Origin: Hydnum rufescens UP504
Lineage: Eukaryota; Basidiomycota; Agaricomycetes; Cantharellales; Hydnaceae
Length of the DNA: 64,000 bases
Assembly (NCBI GenBank): GCA_014904985.1
Contig: MU128961.1
Location: 117,412-181,411 of the forward strand
Direction: 5' to 3'
The position numbers and the translations under genes are program-made. Under the pieces are notes generated by a model. The model searched no databases. It had not been told where the DNA came from and saw nothing but the letters and a program-made list of their open reading frames with translations. Of the stretch, positions 53,640-64,000 are shown one piece after another (positions within the stretch are counted from its first letter, which is position 1; every line of letters begins with the position of its first letter).

Positions 53640-56397
53640 GGGTTGGGGTCTTGGGTGGCATTCTTCAGGTGGGGTTGTGCAGAGGGAGAGAGGACCTATA
53701 ATAATAAATAGGTTAGTAAAAAAAAAAGAACACAAGCAATGCCAAAAGAGCAGCTAGTGCTGCTCTTTTGGCACCATGGTACACACTGTAATAAAAACAA
53801 ACACACACCTAATATTGCCACACACCCGCTTTGGCGGGTGTGTGGCTCCGTATTTGAGGCTGCCTCGTTGTATTGGTTGCGAATAGTTGAGAGTTAGGGT
53901 CTTGGGTGGCTGCGTGCATGCCCATATTTCGCCCAGGCCTTGCCCGTGGATTCTTTGGACAGGGGGTTTTGCGGAGTGAGAAAATCTAGAATAGTGCATA
54001 TGTTAGTTTTAAAAAAATAACAAAAGCAACGCCAAAAGAGCAGCTGGGGCTGCTCTTTTGGCGTCGTCGTACACCCCATAATAAAAAAACACATACCTAA
54101 TATTGCCACACACCCGCTTTGGCGGGTGTGTGGCGCCGTACTCATTTCGTCATCGTATGGGTTGTGGGCACTCGAGAGTCGGGGTCTTGGGTGGCTGCGC
54201 ACTCCTGTATTTTGTGGTGCATTGTCTGTGCATTCTCCGGATCAGGTTTCGCGGAGGGAGAAAGAACCTAGAATAATTAAATATGTTAGTAAAAAAAAAA
54301 TACCATAAGCAATGCCAAAAGAGCAGCTGGTGCTGCTCTTTTGGCGTCATAATACACCCTGTAATTTAAAAAAACTGACCTAATACACCCACTGAAGTGG
54401 GTGTGGTGCTGTACTTGATTCATCGTTGTAGGGGTTGAGGATACGCGAAGGTTGAGGTCTTGGGTGGCTGCGTGCGCCCCCATATTTCACCCTCGGCACC
54501 TAATTCAACTGGGGTTTCACGGAGGGAGAAAGGATCTAGAATAACAAATTTGTTAGTAAAAAAAAAACAACACAAGCAACGCCAAAAGAGCAGCTGTTGC
54601 TGCTCTTTTGGCGTCACCGTACACCCCAGATAAAAAACTTACCTAATAGTGCCACACACCCGCTGCGGTGGGTGTGTGGCACCATCTCATGCTTGCTTCA
54701 GCTTAGTAGAGTAGAATCAGATGAGATTCAATGCCGGCGATTGCTGGTCTCAAAAAAGCGCCCAAGTAGGGCAGTACAAGGCTCATATAAATAGATAATA
54801 GATACCTCCACATAGAGTACTAAATAATACATATTTAGTATTATTCTATGTGTGTCTATTATCTATTTATATGAGCCTTGTACTGCCCTACTTGGGTGCT
54901 TTTTGAGGCCGGCAATCGCCAGCATTGAATCTCGTCTGATTCTACTCTATTAAGGCCACCTGAAGCAAGCACGAGATGGTGCCACACACCCGCCGCAGCA
55001 GGTGTGTGGCACTATTAGGTAAGTTTTTTATCTGGGGTGTACGGCGATGCCAAAAGAGCAGCAACAGCTGCTCTTCTGGCGTTGCTTGTGTTATTTTTTT
55101 TACTAACAAATTCGTTATTCTAGATCCTCTCTCCCTCTGCGAAACCCAGCCAAATTATGCGCAGACAAGGCCCAGAGCGAAATGTGGGGGTGCATGCAGC
55201 CACCCAGCACTTCAACCCCAACCCCTACAACGATGAATCAAGTACGGCACCACACCACTTTGGTGGGTGTATTAGGTCAGTTTTTTTAAATTACGGGGTG
55301 TATTACGACGCCAAAAGAGCAGCACCAGCTGCTCTTTTGGCATTGCTTATGGTATTTTTTTTTTTACTAACATATTTAATTATTCTAGGTTCTTTCTCCC
55401 TCCGCGAAACCCGATCCGGAGAATGCACAGACAATGCACCATGAAATACAGGAGTGCGCAGCCACCCAAGACCCCGACTCTCGAGTGCCCACAACCCATA
55501 TGACGACGAAACGAGTACAGCGCCACACACCCGCCAAAGCAGGTGTGTGGCAATATTAGGTATGTGTTTTTTTTATTATGGGGTGTACAATGATGCCAAA
55601 AGAGCAGCCCCGGCTGCTCTTTTGGTGTTGCTTTTGTTATTTTTTTTAAACTAACATACACGCTATTCTAGGTTTTCTCACTCCACAAAACCCCCATCCA
55701 AAGAATCTGTGGACAAGGCCCGGGCGAAATACGGGCGTGCGCGCAGCCACCCAGGACCTCAACCCTCGCATATCCCCAACCCCTACAACGACGAATCAAG
55801 TACTGCACCACACCCACTTCGGTGGGTGTATTAGGTCCGTTTTTTTAAATTATGGGGTGTATTACAATGCCAAAAGAGCAGCACCAGCTGCTCTTTTGGC
55901 ATTGCTTGTGTTATTTTTTTTTACTAACGTATTTAATTACTCTAGGTTCTTTCTCCCTCCGCGAAACCCAACCCGGAGAATGCACAGACAACGCACCACG
56001 AAACACAGGAGTGCGCAGCCACCCAAGACCCCGACTCTCAAGTACCCACAACCCATACGACGACAAAACAAGTACGGTGCCACACACCCGCTTCGGTGGG
56101 TGTGGCAATATTAGGTATGTGTTTTTTATTACGGGGTGTACAACAACACCAAAAGAGCAGCCCCGGCTGCTCTTTTGGCGTTGCTTTTGTTATTTTTTTA
56201 AAACTAACATACGCACTATTCTAGATTTTCTCACTCCGCAAAACCCCCATCCAAAGAATCCATGGACAAGGCCCGGGAAAAATACAGGCATGCGCGCAGC
56301 CACTCAAGACCCTAACTCTCGACTATTCGCAACCAATACAACGAGGTGACCTCAAATATGGAGCCACACACCCGCCAAAGCGGGTGTGTGGCAATCA
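53640..56397. repeat. Large palindrome of tandem double-hairpin units
   Basis: Two inverted arms meet near 54829 (TACTAAAT…ATTTAGTA). Each arm is a tandem array of about 280-base units, four on the left and five on the right. Every unit has hairpin A, GCCACACACCCGC-loop-GCGGGTGTGTGGC, and hairpin B, GCCAAAAGAGCAGC-loop-GCTGCTCTTTTGGC. B occurs near 53741, 54031, 54315, 54580, 55048, 55312, 55592, 55868 and 56149; A occurs near 53820, 54103, 54384, 54650, 54981, 55246, 55527, 55805, 56080 and 56362. Stem changes are often matched on both sides. No protein coding is likely, because the frames are mirror images. Confidence 0.88.
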
Positions 56398-57040
56398 GCC
56401 CCTCTGTGTTTCCGCGTTATCCAATCAGTTCAAACTCCATGTATCCATTATCCCACAACTCTGTAAATAGTGACATCTGCCCTGAAGTCTTCAAGCCCAT
56501 GTTCAACCCATCACAAGGTCTTTACTGTGTATTAATCTGATGATCACCCGACTTTCAAAAGGATCAAGACATTCATGGTGCCCTGGAATCTTTGGATTAT
56601 GGTTGAGGATGAAGATGTGGATGGTGAGATTAGTGGAAGATGAACACCCTGACTGTCCCAATGTATGAGCCCTTTGGCCCCTTCCCACCTAAGTACTTAG
56701 TGTCATTAGTTTTGAATCACTGGCTCTGTGGAGAGTCAGCAGCCAATCTCATTCAAGGACCTGATCCTTCCTAAGTAATTCCCTCTCACAACTCCTCTCC
56801 TCTCCCTCCAGCCACTCCCTCTTGCTACATTGCACAAGGAACTTGAGGGACCACACCAAGCAAATTACAGTCATTCTCTGGTATCAATACTGTGATCATT
56901 GTCCCGTGGGGTCCCCCTGGGTTTTTCAACCCCGTCTTGTATCCACGGCTTTTACACCCGTGAGTCATGGGGGCGGGTTTTCAACCCCACAGGGCGGGAG
57001 GTCCTAAATTCCCCTGCGGGGACCCCATGCAATAGCCTAG
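56398..57040. other. No gene seen; GC-rich inverted patches
   Basis: Mostly featureless. Between 56908 and 57030 there are short inverted G/C patches (GGGGTCCCC, CGGGTTTTCAACCCC, GGGGACCCC) ending in CCATGCAATAGCCTAG, which resembles a patch at 47865-47883. Confidence 0.35.
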
Positions 57041-57049
57041 GTCCAGCAC

Positions 57050-58749
57050 CTGAATTTGCATCTTGGACATGGTACACAATGACTCAGTTACGGTCAATGA
57101 TCAATGGGATGTCATCATCATTGTCGGTGTCATCATCTGACCACTTCTCTAACTTGATTGGGCAACCTTTCCCCTTGTGGAATTCGGAGACTAGGAGGCA
57201 CCACTGTCCCCCCTCCCAGCTCTTGTTGGTGTGGGTCGGATGTGGGGCTGGACATTCATCTTCACAAGGCCAACCTACAATGCGTATATGGTTTCATCGA
57301 AGCAGGCCAAGGATTCGCACCCAAGGGACCGAAGCAGGGAACCATGTATGTCCATTCTCAATGAAGAGATTTTGCAAGTATTTGGATGTGGCAGAGTATG
57401 CAGAATTGCAGCTCCTGAGTTCATCTTCTTGCCATTTCTTCTCAGTCTCTTGATGCCACTTTGAAAGACCCCTTGCATCCAACCGTTGAGCGAGAACTTT
57501 GACAAACAAGTCATCAAGTGTCTTCTTGAGATTGAATTCTTCCTCAGCTAGTCACTGTATTTCAGGGGAACTACAGAGTATTGCATTTTGCGCATGCGCA
57601 GTGTAGGCATCGGCATGACCACAAACAATGAATGAGATAGAGTGGACATCGAAAGTCCCCATGTGTGACATCTCACCCATGAGGTTCTTCTTCTTCCAAG
57701 AGATAAATTTGGCAAGTTTGGAGCCTGTTGTAAGTGCGACATTATTGTCGACCTTTGAGCATCAGGCAAGCATGCAGAGTTCCTCCTGCCAAGCCTCTAG
57801 ACCTTCAGGATCATCCTCATATTGCCCCTTCTCCTTTGCATATTCAGCAGAGAGCTCAGCCTGCAAAACTAACAAAGACAGGGAGGACTGTTACTAGATA
57901 CTCTCACGTATTTGGTTAAGAATTGGGTATTTATGTTGCGGAAGCCCAGCTAATTTACGTCTTCATGCATACCCATTAAAAGGGTTGGGCAAGCACTTTG
58001 CGTGTATGGTACCTTCAAGGTTTGCAAGACGACAAACCGTGGCAAGCGGGCTATTGTATTTTTCTGCTGTGACCACCAGAGTGCAATCAAAGGCGTCCGT
58101 TATGGCCCATACCTCCTCCAGTAGCTCCACAGGCAGTGGTCCTGTTTTGTATTGCTTCGTACGAGGGTTATTGTCAGCACTGCCTGCCTGCGACTCATGG
58201 AGGATGTCATCATCTTCCTCTTCCTCATCGAAATCATCATCCAGATTGGTGTCAGTGTTGGGACAGTTGTGGGAGACATTCGGCTCATTCTCAAAAGCCC
58301 TAGGCACCATCTGGTCATATCTGACTTCAAATGGGACTTCAATAGTGCCAGCAGGCTTCCTAGAGTGTAGGCCATGAGATAATGATGGTGGGGGCTCCCT
58401 CACTGTTGCTGCTGGCTTTGATGGTGGACAGAGTGATGCGGGTGTGGCTATAAGAGGAGGGATTGGTGACTTCACAGCTGAGCGAGAACTTTGCATGGCA
58501 GATTTCCGTTCCACAGACCCAGATGCAGGAGACTGTCCACTGGAAAGAGAGAACAATTAGATACGATGGATTCAAAAACAGATGAATGAATAAACATACT
58601 CTATGGTGCATGCAAGGGCCTTCTGCAACTTCAAGATCTTGACCTCAAACTGTTCCAGATTGAGACCACGAGTCTCAGCAAAGAACGAAAGTCCCTCAAT
58701 AATGCCCAGAGCACCACAACAACCCCGCCTCATCTCCTTGGCAAGATGG
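57050..58749 (-). pseudogene. Uncharacterised Agaricomycete repeat-family protein, C-terminal part
   Basis: Minus strand, from the edge of LTR-like copy 3. A helical exon (HLAKEMRRGCCGALGIIEGL … KALACTIE) is joined by a 60-base GTATGT…TTCCAG intron (about 58600-58541) to a Ser/Pro-rich segment, an acidic run (DDDFDEEEEDDD) and a helical region (LPVELLEEVWAITDAFDCTL) ending in NPFNGY. Further downstream frames are LQAELSAEYAKEKGQYEDD, FDVHSISFIVCGHADAYTAH and WHQETEKKWQEDE, separated by introns or stops. The layout resembles the gene at 43.8-47.7 kb. No known domain; the role is unknown. Several TGA stops show decay. Confidence 0.48.
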
Positions 58750-61166
58750 TGTTGGAGGGAAAAATCCCTACCACATAGAGTTCCATTTCAGCATCGAATT
58801 TTCCGATGAACGAATTAAAAATGTACCAATATGTCATTCCAATATCAAGCCTTTTGTCTGTTCATGGATGAGCATGAATTCCATATGCCTGAAAAGATGT
58901 AAATGGAATGCTCATTTCCTTGTACACGAGTCAATCTCCCGGGGTCTTCAACAGGCCACAGGGACTGTATTCATTTATGCCCTACCATAAGCCATGATAT
59001 GGTGGACCCGGCAATTCAACTTGCCCTTCTGTATATCATCTTGAATTCTCCTTCAATCTGCTCATACAGATCTTGCTGCCTTAAGGGCGATCCTAACGAA
59101 TGGTGATTATGTAATACGATGGATTACACACCTGGGCCTTCATTCCTACTTGCGGATGCATTACATAATCAAATAGGGGCAAATGCGGCACTCTTAAGGA
59201 GTATTCATTGAATTTCTCCGTCAGTTTTGATCGGATCGTCTCGGGAAAGTAGCGCCCAGAAAGATACAATTTATACCTATCCGACGATACCAAGTACGAG
59301 TCAATCCGATGAAAACTGCACATTCTAGAACGATTTTACTATGGAATCCATGCTCTTAAGGAGTATTTTCCGCTTTTCGAAGTCAATTCGTATCCGATTG
59401 ACTCGTAAATATAGCGCCCTGAAAGCTGTGATCAATACCTATCGAATGATACCAATTACGTGTTTACCGGATTAGAACTGAGGCTTCTGGAACGATTTCA
59501 CCTGCTCATTCATAATTAGAAGGTGTATTTTTCGAATTCTCCATCGGTTTTGATCAGATTTGCATGAAAAGACCGCGCCTAGAAAGGTATTGAAAATGCC
59601 CATCCAGCGGTATGAAGGCGCAGCGAACAAAGAAGAACTCGGTGTTCTACATACGAATTTCCCCCTTGTCTCAGGAGAACATCATTCCCCCTTCCAATTT
59701 TCAAATATTGAATATTGTCCGGCAGTCTTATATCCGCAGGATAGGACATCCAGGACGACTTATTCCACCATTCCTCAAGGGAATCTGTCCAGAAGGGAAG
59801 GAGAAATAGTCATTTTATGCTCTATCCTATCCCCAGACTTGTAAATTGAATATCTCTGTCAGTTTTGAAGCTTTTGACTTGATTCCTTTTTCTACATATT
59901 TCCCCTATCCCCCTGCTTCCGTCGGATATTTGATCTCATAGCTGGGTTGTATATTAAGCGAATTGTGTTGAAAATTCCATTGTCTTCCCCCTCCCCAGTC
60001 TGAAGCACTGAAGTATTGCTGCTGGATTCCTGGGTGAATTCCATCTGAGGGCACTGTTCCTACTGCACTGTGTCTAGGGCCACAATAATAGGACCTTAGA
60101 GTGTGGTATTTGTGGCACATTTTCCCCTTTATTCATCTGCTTGGGCAACTACTGCTTACAGTGGATTATCTTCCATCCCAAAGACCTAGTCTAGGCATTA
60201 CGTATCAGAGAACCCACAGTCTTCTGTATTTGAAATGAACAGAATCAATTTGCCACGTGACTGACTCCCAGAAAGGGAATTCTGGATAATGCCGTCGGCC
60301 TTTGTGAACCCACTGCATGAACGACAGTGCATCCTCTCACCACCGGCCCCGTGAGCCTAAGGTCACTTCGTATGATGACCAAATTAACATTTTCCATTCC
60401 ATTGACCCCCAGCCATTCATAATCCTCTGTGTCGTATTCCATGGAGTCTCTCACTATCTACTATTCCCATGGCACAATCACAATCGCCTACAATCAGGTC
60501 TCTTCCAAGCTCATACAGTACTCATGGTGGTGAGGACTTGACAATATCTCATCATTATCTCAGCATTGAACTGCTTCCAGGTCCTGTCTTCTTCCCACCA
60601 TCAGACAGAGTGAACACCGTCGGTTCCACCATGATCGATTCATCCTCCTCGCCTTATTCTCGCCCCGCATCTCCTTTGTTTACTCAGAAGACTATACCTG
60701 ATATTCCCTCTCAAATCTGCAATGACTGCGGGTCCCATTCTCTGCGATGCGTAACATCTGCAGAGTTTACCGATGCTTTGGCCTTGAGGCCCAAATATAG
60801 ATAGTAGAGGGCTCGAGCCAATAAAGACATCCTCTGGAATGCCCCGTGTGCCCATCCAAGCAATAGTTTCGCCTTGGTTGCTCAGGTCACTCAATTATGT
60901 AAGGTTTAGATCACGTTGTGAGACTGCTTTGGGCGAGCCTTGCATGGTTTTAATTTCCCATCAATTTCCCACAGGAAAGAGTAGAGGTTTACTATTAGGT
61001 AACTCCCAGACTCGCTTGCGCAGCAAGCGAGTCTGGAACCCGTGACTACCAAAGACCTTCCTACACCCGGACCTGAATATTCGAATTATATTGGTGGCCC
61101 CCATTCTTCGTTCTTGATTCCACATCGCAGACTGTAGCAGAGATTCCCCTTTTTCTCCTGCTTACA
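58750..61166. repeat. LTR-like dispersed repeat, copy 3, itself interrupted
   Basis: Starts TGTTGGAGGGAAAAATCCCT and ends CTCCTGCTTACA like copies 1 and 2, but is more diverged. It holds a further inserted segment at 60187-61048; without it the copy is about 1.55 kb. Its ends abut coding sequence of minus-strand genes on both sides, so it appears to have split one gene. Confidence 0.6.
60187..61048. mobile_element. Short non-autonomous element inside LTR-like copy 3 (862 bp)
   Basis: CCAAAGACC occurs on both sides (60178-60186 and 61049-61057), while copies 1 and 2 of the surrounding repeat have this site only once, so it is a target duplication of 9-10 bases. The segment starts TAGTC and ends GACTA. 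Near its right end is a perfect 14-base stem, CCAGACTCGCTTGC-GCA-GCAAGCGAGTCTGG (61006-61036). An open frame (60469-60804) is not recognised. A 9-base duplication would fit a Mutator-like element; the short ends leave this uncertain. Confidence 0.55.
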
Positions 61167-62158
61167 ACGGGAAACTGATACCTCTTGGAAAATGTGATTG
61201 AGGGTGCGATCAATGTACTCGCAATCCTCACGGGGGTCCTTCCTGCCATCAGGCAAAGCCAATAAGATGGTGTGAACATCGGTGGCATCCCATACATGTA
61301 AGAAGTCCCCAGGACATGCCTCAGGAATGCTGGGAGGCAAACAAAGTGCTAACTCTCGTGCCTCATTAAGTAACTTGAGAGGATCATTGATTTTCCGCAC
61401 TTCATCGAGTAGTTTGCTTGGCGTGTTAGATTGTGGTGAAGGAGGGGCATCGTCCGATGAAATGTCAAAGACTGGAGACCGGAGGCGCATGGGTGGGACC
61501 TTGCCAGAAGTATTGAGCATGGAAACCAGTGTGTCCTCAGACTCAAAACCCTCAAAGGCCTGAGATTGGTAATTGTCGCTGAAATTGGTGGTGTTGGAGG
61601 GAGAACCATATGCAACATCGTTATCTGCATGCAGCTGGCTCCTGCTCGTGAATATTTGAGATTGGGACAAAGGCTTCTGCTTAGAGGGAACTGATGGCTG
61701 AGGTTGCATCTCAACATATGCACGATTGGTCCAGGAAGTAGAAGGCGCTGAGGTGGAGGTGGAGGTGGTGATGCGAACATTGCCTTTGCGTTGTTTGACA
61801 CCTGGAGGTCCAGACTTCTGGGTCTGCAAGGCGTAGCATGTCAGAACAAAATCATGATAGGGAATCACTGAAACTTATGGTATTTGGCAACTCATCCTCA
61901 TCTGAGGGCTGTTCATCAGATCCATTGCGAATAGCCTTGTGTTTTCTGGCTCAGGTTTTTGAACATATCTGTTTTGAGAAGCTGGAAGCCTGTACCAAGC
62001 AACACATAAGAAAGGATTGCCAATGACATGGGCAGATTAGCGACATACTTTCTCAGGTACCTTGCTCCCATCTGAGGATTCCTCCACCTCCGCAGACTCC
62101 TTGGCAACCTTGCGGCTTGTGAAGTGGGATTTTTGGTACGTTTTTGGCTTTTTAGCAT
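61167..62158 (-). pseudogene. Unrecognised minus-strand gene fragment upstream of LTR-like copy 3
   Basis: Open from 61868 to the repeat border in one frame, with a possible upstream exon (62158-61916). It contains a Ser/Thr-rich part, a segment with SPVFDISSDDAPPSPQ, and a more structured stretch (LLNEARELALCLPPSIPEAC, then FLHVWDATDVHTILLALPDG and DCEYIDRTLNHIFQEV). Coding appears to run into the LTR-like end (TGTAAGCAGG on this strand) and may have continued in the 58749-57050 segment before the insertion. No domain recognised. Confidence 0.4.
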
Positions 62159-62872
62159 TTGCTGAGGGTAGCAAAGAATGGCTGAGTGTAGATGACATTG
62201 TGAATCAGTACTCTAGCCGAGTCATTCAAGAATGGCTTCAGGAACTTCTCAGGCTCGAATACATGATACAATGGGTTGCTGGCGGGTGTGTATGAGAAGC
62301 CCAGTTTGGGTGAGGAAAGGATAAAGAGCAGGTATCGAGTTAAGTGGAAAGGATATGGATCCAGAGGGAGTGTAAAGGCCACTAGCAGCAAAGATATCAA
62401 GATGCCCTATCTGAGAGGTTCAAGAAAAAATCCAGGAACCTCTCAAGACAAGGCAGTTTGGGTTGTGCAATGCTGGTCGGGACAACTTGATCAAGATTGT
62501 TAAGTTCTGCAAAACGAGAGTAGACTGCGCTCGGAGCACCACTTCCCACCTCTCTATCTGAGATGTTCAAGAGTAACCAGGAACCTCTCTAGACGAGTGG
62601 TATGGGATAATGCAACGTATGGGGTAGCCAAAAAAGCCAGAACTTGCCATGTCACTCAACATCAATTTGGCACATCTATAATAGGCATATTATTTATCAA
62701 TGTACATAGATACTACAGGCAACAAATTGGACAAACACAGCAGGGTGAAATAATAGAGAGGAGAGGGACATGACGAGAAGAGAGAAGAGCAACACGAAAT
62801 GAGGAGCGACAGGGATGAAGAGGAGCGTAACAGAAATGAAGAGAGGTGAAGGGCACAGAAATGAGGTGGACA
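62159..62872. other. No gene seen; diverged direct repeat
   Basis: About 65 bases starting TATCTGAGAGGTTCAAGAA (62408) recur in diverged form at 62557 (TATCTGAGATGTTCAAGA), both with an AACCTCTC core. Purine-rich sequence follows at 62740-62870. No coding feature is supported. Confidence 0.4.
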
Positions 62873-63809
62873 CTATCGTGGCCCACTGAACATGGGTGTA
62901 CCGGCCTTTAAAAAGAGGGTGGGGTGTGGAGAGGATGAGTCCCATTCAATGAACCAGACTTGGGAGTTGAGGAATCCAAAGGCTTCCATACAGCATGGAC
63001 AGGAGGGTTGGGAATACGATATGGCTTGATTGCCTGCGGCCACAGCGGTTTTTGCCATTCGTCCAAGCTCATGAACCAGAACATCATACAGTCCATGAGT
63101 GATATAAAGTGGCACCCAGAATGCCAAAAGATTCTGTTGCACCAATCCATGTGAGCACTCATCGATCATCTTCAAGCGGTGCCATATAACATCATATTCC
63201 TGGTCAAGTGTAGCCAGAAACCATGCTGTGGTGAATTCCACTCGATCTAACATGCGCTGTGGATATTCGACCTCATCTGCAACCAATGGAGGAAAATGAT
63301 GCAAGTCCAGGAAATGGTATCGAATGAAGGTCCATATTCCTGAGTCTCCTTCAAGTGGGGGTGGAAAGAGATGAAGCATGCGAAGATCGCCAATCTCTCT
63401 GCAGGCAGGGGCATTCTCCAGCATCAATGTCAAGTCGTCAGCAGATTGCTGGTGTGCATAGCACATTTCGAACATAGTCTGGATCCAACACCCATCGAAA
63501 GGAAGCAATGGACTCCTGGTGCGACCACTGCAATTTCGGTTGCCTCCTCGAAGTCAAACAGCCTAGATCCAGGGAGTTCCGGAAATGAGAGAGCACGCAT
63601 CCCAGTCGCGGCTGCAGATTTGAAGGCCAACATGACCTTCTCTTGAGGCGTGCTAGGCCCTTTCCTCCCTTGTTCTTCCGGACATGAACACCGAATAAGT
63701 GGTCTTCTGAAAGACGCTCGAAGACCTCCCTGATGTTCACATCACCAGTAATGCCAGAGAACTCGATGCAGAACCAATCGCCAACAAAAACAGGAGGATC
63801 CAGATTCAC
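62873..63809 (-). pseudogene. Unrecognised minus-strand gene, 211-codon open frame plus upstream parts
   Basis: The clearest frame is 63508-62873 (FDGCWIQTMFEMCYAHQQSA, then LDHHFP-like LDLHHFPPLVADEVEYP, and LFWVP-like LAFWVPLYITHGLYDVLVH). It is Trp- and aromatic-rich and looks like real protein. Upstream, 63809-63660 (DPPVFVGDWFCIEFSGITGD) and 63633-63480 (MRALSFPELPGSRLFDFEEA) are in other frames, so introns or indels separate them. The gene may continue beyond the window edge. I do not recognise it. Confidence 0.45.
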
Positions 63810-64000
63810 TGGAGAAGCCTCGGCAGTTTCATTACTCTCTGTGCCTGGCTGTCCATTGTCATCAGTCGAATGTTGAGATCATCGAATTCACTCGAAGGAA
63901 TGATGGGCAAATCCTTGGGAGAGACCGGCAAGCCCACTTGTCACACATCCACTTGCATGGATGTGTCATGATCATGGTCAGAGGACACAGGACCAGGCAG

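Noticed and set aside
53754..56349. Many 60-165-codon frames in the hairpin palindrome
   Set aside because: They occur as mirror-image sets on both strands and repeat with each unit; stems force complementary codons. No protein signature.

Overview
The window looks like a transposon-dense, gene-poor stretch of a mushroom-forming basidiomycete (Agaricomycetes). The evidence is short GT-AG introns of 50-80 bases, chromodomain Ty3/gypsy elements, a KDZ-type transposase, a PIF/Harbinger element with its Myb partner, and a NACHT-WD40 STAND gene of the kind expanded in these fungi. Almost every coding region is broken. Many of the breaks are TGA where the family expects CGA (Arg), the signature of C-to-T decay at CpG.

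Bases 1-17792 hold a large minus-strand Ty3/gypsy element. Its 5' LTR is 17227-17792; it has a very long Gag, protease, RT, RNase H, integrase and a chromodomain ending at 2218, and a further reading region (328-2035) in the position where an envelope would sit. Its 3' LTR lies outside the window. A second, plus-strand chromovirus (5692-12996) is inserted in its pol gene with a 5-base target duplication; removing it and one duplication restores the frame exactly. This inner element has LTRs of 613-614 bases, an 11-base self-priming site of the Tf1 type, and between pol and the 3' LTR an antisense, intron-containing gene. That gene encodes a coiled coil, a Zn2Cys6-spaced cysteine cluster, a basic nuclear signal and an acidic tail. 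It is the most interesting item here.

Bases 17812-24053 hold hairpin repeats and then a three-level nest. A 1.4-kb LTR-like repeat lies inside the Myb gene of a two-gene PIF/Harbinger element (19108-23765, TTA duplication), which itself sits in remnants of a TCTAGACA-rich element. Bases 24143-28627 hold a minus-strand NACHT-WD40 gene with twelve very similar WD repeats and two frame breaks. Bases 31534-37303 hold a 5.77-kb near-perfect palindrome flanked by the 8-base duplication GACTTTCT, with no coding capacity. A decayed KDZ transposase follows at 38339-42918. It is a candidate source of the enzyme that moves such elements.

From 43.8 kb to the end there are decayed minus-strand genes: two uncharacterised proteins sharing a 'WNAF/NPFN'-like region, one with an 8-residue minisatellite tail, and two unrecognised ones. 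Among them lie two more copies of the 1.4-kb LTR-like repeat, a 25-base assembly gap, a 300-base dispersed duplication, and a second palindrome (about 53640-56397) made of tandem units, each carrying two strong hairpins. No ordinary housekeeping gene is recognisable. Some frameshifts may be consensus errors, since the copy at 53.1 kb shows many one-base insertions relative to its partner at 48.2 kb.
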